This document shows, piece after piece, positions 6,331-9,305 of a DNA stretch of 9,305 nt. The stretch lies in contig DASXZC010000456.1 of assembly GCA_036502165.1 (NCBI GenBank), positions 1 through 9,305 on the forward strand. The letters run 5' to 3'. Origin of the DNA: F-183 sp036502165 (lineage in GTDB: Bacteria > Acidobacteriota > Terriglobia > Bryobacterales > Bryobacteraceae). Both the position numbers and the translations under genes were made by a program. The notes under the pieces are model-generated. The model saw nothing but the letters and a program-made list of their open reading frames with translations. It did no database searches and was not told the DNA's origin. Every line of letters begins with the position of its first letter. Within the stretch, counting starts at the first letter, position 1.

Positions 6331-6345
6331 ATCCAACCGTTGGAT
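6331..6345. repeat. 15-bp inverted repeat between divergent operons
   Basis: ATCCAAC-C-GTTGGAT: two perfect 7-bp arms around one central base. It begins one base from the PTPS-A start codon, in the 54-bp gap between the pterin operon and the thioredoxin gene. It could be an operator for one or both directions, or form a small hairpin in the pterin mRNA leader, where it would sit at the ribosome-binding region. No family of regulators is suggested by the sequence alone. Confidence 0.4.
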
Positions 6346-6370
6346 GCGACTGCGCTCCGGAAGGATGCAC

Positions 6371-6374
6371 GGAG
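6371..6374 (+). promoter_or_regulatory. Ribosome binding site of the thioredoxin-like gene
   Basis: GGAG lies 9 nt before the ATG at 6384 and supports that start. The same bases form one arm of a short inverted repeat (CTCCG at 6355-6359 with CGGAG at 6370-6374), so the site could be partly hidden in mRNA; the stem is only 5 bp and may mean nothing. Confidence 0.55.
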
Positions 6375-6383
6375 TAATAATCG

Positions 6384-6890
6384 ATGACAAGAGAGCGAGT
6401 ACTACTGGGCGGAATCGTTGCGTTAGCGGCCGGAATGGCGGTGGCCGTGTATCCGACGCTCGAGACGCGGCTGGTCAATCCAGGAGATTCGGCGCCCGCC
6501 TTTTCGGTAACGACCGAGCGCGGAATGACGATCACTCCCACCTCTTTTGGCGGGCGGGTGCTGGTGTTGAATTTCTGGGCGTCCTGGTGCCAGCCGTGCG
6601 TCCAGGAATTTGGAGATTTGAACAAATTTGCCCAGGAAATGTCGGGCCAGGGCGTCGTCGTTCTCGGCATTAGCGCGGACTTGAGCGAGAAGGCGTACAG
6701 GCGATTCCTCCAAAGCTATCAGCCTGCGTTCGAGACTTCCCGCGACCCAGGCGGCAGCATTGCCGCGAGCTATGGAACGTTCGCGTATCCGGAAACCTAC
6801 GTCATCGACAAAGATGGCAAGGTGGTCAAAAAAATCATCGGCGTGATCGACGATTGGAACGAACTGCGGACCGTCGTGAAGTCGCTCTGA
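6384..6890 (+). CDS. Membrane-anchored TlpA/ResA-like thiol-disulfide oxidoreductase
   Basis: A 168-residue protein. Residues 5-24 are a hydrophobic N-terminal segment, either an uncleaved anchor or a signal peptide (no lipobox cysteine). The thioredoxin fold follows: NPGDSAPAFSV (32-42), then VLVLNFWASWCQPCVQEF (59-76) with the redox pair Cys69 and Cys72 in WCQPC, and YPETYVIDKDGKVV (135-148) with the conserved cis-Pro136. Length and order fit the AhpC/TSA-Redoxin TlpA/ResA group. Such proteins act outside the cytoplasmic membrane, reducing disulfides in apocytochrome c or other exported proteins; the partner here is unknown because no cytochrome maturation gene is in view. It is the first gene of a plus-strand cluster, divergent from the pterin operon, and is followed after 8 nt by a GlcD-like oxidase. 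A link between the thioredoxin and the oxidase is not obvious. Confidence 0.92.
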   Translation: MTRERVLLGGIVALAAGMAVAVYPTLETRLVNPGDSAPAFSVTTERGMTITPTSFGGRVLVLNFWASWCQPCVQEFGDLNKFAQEMSGQGVVVLGISADLSEKAYRRFLQSYQPAFETSRDPGGSIAASYGTFAYPETYVIDKDGKVVKKIIGVIDDWNELRTVVKSL

Positions 6891-6898
6891 GCCTTTAC

Positions 6899-8317
6899 AT
6901 GGAATCGGCGATCTTACGGGCTATTGAAGGGATTGTCGGACCGCGAGGATATTTGCACGCGGCTTCTGACCTGGTGCTGTACGAATATGACGGAGGCGTC
7001 GACAAGGCGCGTCCTGAAGTCGTGGCGTTCCCTCGCGGGACTGAGGAAGTCGCCGCGCTCGTGCGCCTCGCAAACGAGCATTCGATCCCGGTTGTAGGAC
7101 GCGGCGCGGGAACGGGTTTGAGCGGAGGCGCCATTCCGCGCGCCGGCGGAATGATGATCGGTTTCGCGCGCATGAACCGGATCCTTGAAATCGACTACGA
7201 CAATGAGTGCGCGGTCGTCGAACCCGGCGTGGTCAACCTCGAAATCACGCAGGCGGTCGAAGGCGAAGGCTACTTTTATGCCCCGGATCCTTCAAGCCAG
7301 AAAGCCTGCACGATTGGCGGCAATGTCGCCGAGAATTCCGGCGGCCCTCATACGCTTGTCTACGGCGTGACAACCAATCACGTTTTGGGAATCGAAGCGG
7401 TGCTGGCCGACGGCTCGATCGTCATGCTCGGCGGCAAGGAAGGCGACCTTCCCGGTTACGATCTGAAAGGATTGCTCACTGGCTCAGAAGGCACGATGGC
7501 GCTGGTCACGAAAATCATCGTGCGTCTGATGCGCAAACCGGAAGTAGTCAAGACGCTGCTCGCCATCTACGATCGCACTGAGGACGCCGGCAACACGGTG
7601 GCCGAGATCACAGCGCGATCGATCACTCCGGCAGCGATCGAGATGCTCGACGGCGTGATGCTGCGGATGGTCGAGGACTGGATCCACGCCGGATATCCGA
7701 AAGACGCCGCGGCGGTGCTGTTGATTGAACTCGAAGGACTGCGGGAAACGGTCGAGGAACAAATGACCGAGATCCGCGAGGCGTGCATCAAATCGCGCGC
7801 CCGTGAAGTTCGCGTCGCGAAAGACGCCGAGGAGCGCGACCTGCTCTGGAAAGGCCGCAAGAACGCGTTTGGCGCTGTCGGCCGGATTTCGCCTTCCTAC
7901 TACGTTCAGGACGGCGTCGTTCCTAGAACCAAGATCGCGTCGACCCTCGAGCACATCGGTGAAGTTTCAAAGCGCTACGGCCTCGAGATCAGCAACATCT
8001 TCCACGCGGGTGATGGGAATCTGCATCCGATCATCCTGTTCGATGTGCGCGATCCTGCGGAACTCAAGAAGGCGCAGGAAGCGGGTGAGGATATCTTGCG
8101 CTACTGCGTGGAAGCCGGCGGATCGATCACAGGAGAACACGGCGTCGGTATGGAAAAAATGGAACTCATGAACGACCAGTTTTCGAGCGCGTCGCTCGAC
8201 ATGATCGCACGGTTCAAGTCACTGTTCGATCCACAATGCCGGTTGAATCCGGGAAAATTGTTGCCGACAGGACGGGGCTGCATGGAGATCCGCCAGCGTG
8301 CGGGCGCCCACATTTAG
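6899..8317 (+). CDS. glcD: FAD-linked oxidase, glycolate oxidase subunit GlcD / D-lactate dehydrogenase type
   Basis: A 472-residue flavoprotein of usual GlcD length. Seen: FAD-binding (PCMH/VAO-type) N-terminal half with VVGRGAGTGLSGGA (66-79), DPSSQKACTIGGNVAENSGGP (130-150) and GLLTGSEGTM (191-200); C-terminal FAD-oxidase half with FHAGDGNLHP (368-377), GEHGVGMEK (412-420) and LNPGKLLP (449-456). The family oxidises D-2-hydroxy acids such as glycolate or D-lactate to 2-oxo acids and passes electrons to a partner or quinone. I chose ATG 6899, 8 nt after the thioredoxin stop; a TTG at 6854 would add 15 non-family residues. No strong Shine-Dalgarno sequence is seen, so coupling with the upstream gene is likely. 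In the classic operon glcE and glcF follow; here an alpha/beta hydrolase does, so the electron acceptor and substrate are open. Confidence 0.9.
   Translation: MESAILRAIEGIVGPRGYLHAASDLVLYEYDGGVDKARPEVVAFPRGTEEVAALVRLANEHSIPVVGRGAGTGLSGGAIPRAGGMMIGFARMNRILEIDYDNECAVVEPGVVNLEITQAVEGEGYFYAPDPSSQKACTIGGNVAENSGGPHTLVYGVTTNHVLGIEAVLADGSIVMLGGKEGDLPGYDLKGLLTGSEGTMALVTKIIVRLMRKPEVVKTLLAIYDRTEDAGNTVAEITARSITPAAIEMLDGVMLRMVEDWIHAGYPKDAAAVLLIELEGLRETVEEQMTEIREACIKSRAREVRVAKDAEERDLLWKGRKNAFGAVGRISPSYYVQDGVVPRTKIASTLEHIGEVSKRYGLEISNIFHAGDGNLHPIILFDVRDPAELKKAQEAGEDILRYCVEAGGSITGEHGVGMEKMELMNDQFSSASLDMIARFKSLFDPQCRLNPGKLLPTGRGCMEIRQRAGAHI
8284..8287 (+). promoter_or_regulatory. Ribosome binding site for the GTG-started hydrolase
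   Basis: GGAG lies 10 nt before the GTG at 8298, inside the last codons of glcD. No ATG or other plausible in-frame start follows before conserved hydrolase sequence, so this GGAG/GTG pair decides the start. Confidence 0.65.
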
Positions 8318-9149
8318 CTCGACCCGTGCGAACGGGATCGAGTTGGCGCAATGGGACTGGGCAGGCGCGGAGGGGCAGCCTTCCATCCTCTTCTTCCACG
8401 CGACCGGCTTTCACGGCCGCTGTTGGGATCAGGTCATCCGCCACATGGATCCGAACGCCCGCGCGACGGCACTCGACATGCGTTCGCATGGACGCAGCCA
8501 GCAGATCCATCCGCCGATGCACTGGCCGGATTTCGCGAACGACGTAGCCGCGCTCGGCGATACGCTCGGATGGAAGAACGCAATCGGCGTGGGCCATTCG
8601 ATGGGCGGTTATTCGGTAGCTCTCGCGGCGGCGATGCGGCCGGGGATGTTCAGTGCCTTGGTGCTGCTCGATCCCGTGATTCGCGCTCCTGACGACTACA
8701 ACGGAGCCTGGTACGAAGAGCATTTCGCGCGCAAGCGGCGGCGCCACTGGGATTCCGCGGATGAGATGTTCGAGCGCTTCAAAGGACGCGGTCCATTCAA
8801 GGCGTGGGATGAGCAGGTGCTGCGCGACTACTGCGACTATGCGTTGAACAGCGAGGGCGACTTGGCCTGTCCTCCTGAGGTCGAGGGCAGCATCTATGAA
8901 AATTGCACGCTTCCCAGCGCGAATCCTTACCTCTTAGGACTCGATCGGATTGAGATTCCGGTCGTGGTCGTCCGTTCCGGGATCGAATTCGTCCCGGGCT
9001 CGACTGTTATGGAAGCCTCGCCCACAGATCCCCGGTTGGCAGGCCTGTGGGCAAACAGCCGCGACGAACATTGGAGCGAGGTGTCGCACTTCGTGCCGAT
9101 GGAAGCTCCCGGCCGGGTGGCTCGGTTGGTCGGGGATACGATCCCCTAA
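8298..9149 (+). CDS. Alpha/beta hydrolase, cytoplasmic
   Basis: A 283-residue hydrolase without signal peptide or membrane segment. Seen: FFHATGFHGRCWD (32-44), the HG-type oxyanion region; ALDMRSHGRS (58-67); nucleophile elbow GVGHSMGGYS (97-106) with Ser101; LVLLDPV with Asp125 after the next strand; and HWSEVSHFVPMEAP (258-271) with catalytic His264. After the following strand, where many relatives have Asp, the sequence is RSGIEFVPGST, so the acid is Glu230 or, in the haloalkane dehalogenase LinB-like position, Asp125. A cap of about 60 residues (132-195) is rich in aromatic and charged residues. It could be an esterase, lactonase or C-C hydrolase; substrate unknown. The GTG start lies 20 nt inside glcD, so it is translationally coupled to it and probably serves the same pathway. 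Its stop is 3 nt from the convergent pilin-like stop. Confidence 0.85.
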   Translation: MRAPTFSSTRANGIELAQWDWAGAEGQPSILFFHATGFHGRCWDQVIRHMDPNARATALDMRSHGRSQQIHPPMHWPDFANDVAALGDTLGWKNAIGVGHSMGGYSVALAAAMRPGMFSALVLLDPVIRAPDDYNGAWYEEHFARKRRRHWDSADEMFERFKGRGPFKAWDEQVLRDYCDYALNSEGDLACPPEVEGSIYENCTLPSANPYLLGLDRIEIPVVVVRSGIEFVPGSTVMEASPTDPRLAGLWANSRDEHWSEVSHFVPMEAPGRVARLVGDTIP

Positions 9150-9152
9150 GCT

Positions 9153-9305
9153 CTACTTCATTTCAGGACTGTTGGCGTTCGCAGGCTCGGCAGTCCAATT
9201 CTGATGGATCGTCTTGGTCTGATCCATGAAGAACGATCGACGCCCTGAGGATCCAAAAGTCTCAGGCACCGCGGTCACAGAGAAGCTGCTGCCGTTGCCG
9301 GCCAT
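9153..9305 (-). CDS. C-terminal tail of a pilin/pseudopilin-like protein (partial)
   Basis: Fifty residues and a TAG stop are visible on the minus strand; the frame is open to the window edge. The edge happens to be an ATG codon but this is probably internal, as the visible part reads as a C-terminal end. Seen: VTAVPETFGSSGRRSFFMDQTKTIHQ, given here as the two parts VTAVPETFG and SGRRSFFMDQTKTIHQ, then WTAEPANANSPEMK. From memory, type II secretion/type IV pilin-like proteins of Acidobacteriota often end with a pattern of the form 'A.P..YG.TG.RSFY.D.TGVIR......A...SPP'; the match is clear in layout but not perfect. The N-terminal prepilin helix would lie outside the window. Assignment is therefore tentative; it could be another short secreted protein with the same ending. 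Confidence 0.55.
   Translation of the reverse strand: MAGNGSSFSVTAVPETFGSSGRRSFFMDQTKTIHQNWTAEPANANSPEMK

Noticed and set aside
7484..7954. A 156-codon minus-strand open frame opposite glcD
   Set aside because: Lies wholly inside the conserved oxidase and shows no family features; antisense shadow.

Overview
The window is a GC-rich, densely packed bacterial stretch with no RNA genes, insertion sequences, CRISPR arrays or long intergenic gaps; the longest gene-free stretch is about 54 bp. Gene content and style (an ECF sigma factor followed by a small 'LWQ' membrane protein, a pseudopilin-like tail, a tandem pair of pterin synthase genes) suggest an Acidobacteriota-type soil bacterium. That assignment is inference from resemblance; no phylogenetic marker is present.

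Layout, left to right. (1) Plus strand, 1-1993: the 3' end of a nitronate monooxygenase gene, then 1 nt later an ethanolamine-permease-type APC transporter. (2) Plus strand, 2033-4851: an ECF sigma factor, an overlapping four-helix membrane protein of unknown function, and a secreted alpha/beta hydrolase with a duplicated N-terminal beta domain, probably one transcript. (3) Minus strand, 6329-4855: two tandem, non-identical 6-pyruvoyl-tetrahydropterin synthase (PTPS/QueD) family genes, then folE (GTP cyclohydrolase I). Each start lies inside the preceding gene. FolE makes 7,8-dihydroneopterin triphosphate, the substrate of PTPS-family enzymes, so this is a compact pterin module. (4) Plus strand, 6384-9149, divergent from the pterin operon: a membrane-anchored TlpA/ResA-like thioredoxin, a GlcD-like FAD-linked oxidase, and an alpha/beta hydrolase starting at GTG inside the oxidase gene. 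(5) Minus strand, 9305-9153: the C-terminal tail of what looks like a type II secretion/type IV pilin-like protein, cut by the window edge.

The most interesting point is the pair of pterin synthases. The first lacks the catalytic cysteine (Ala32) but keeps the Asp-His pair (Asp78-His79). The second has the cysteine (Cys40) but carries Glu86-His87 in place of Asp-His. In mammalian PTPS this triad is built across a subunit interface, so the two proteins have complementary half-sites and may work as a hetero-oligomer. Other points of note are the duplicated domain in the secreted hydrolase, the sigma factor/membrane protein pair, and two convergent gene junctions with only 3 nt between stops that share the same 12-base sequence.
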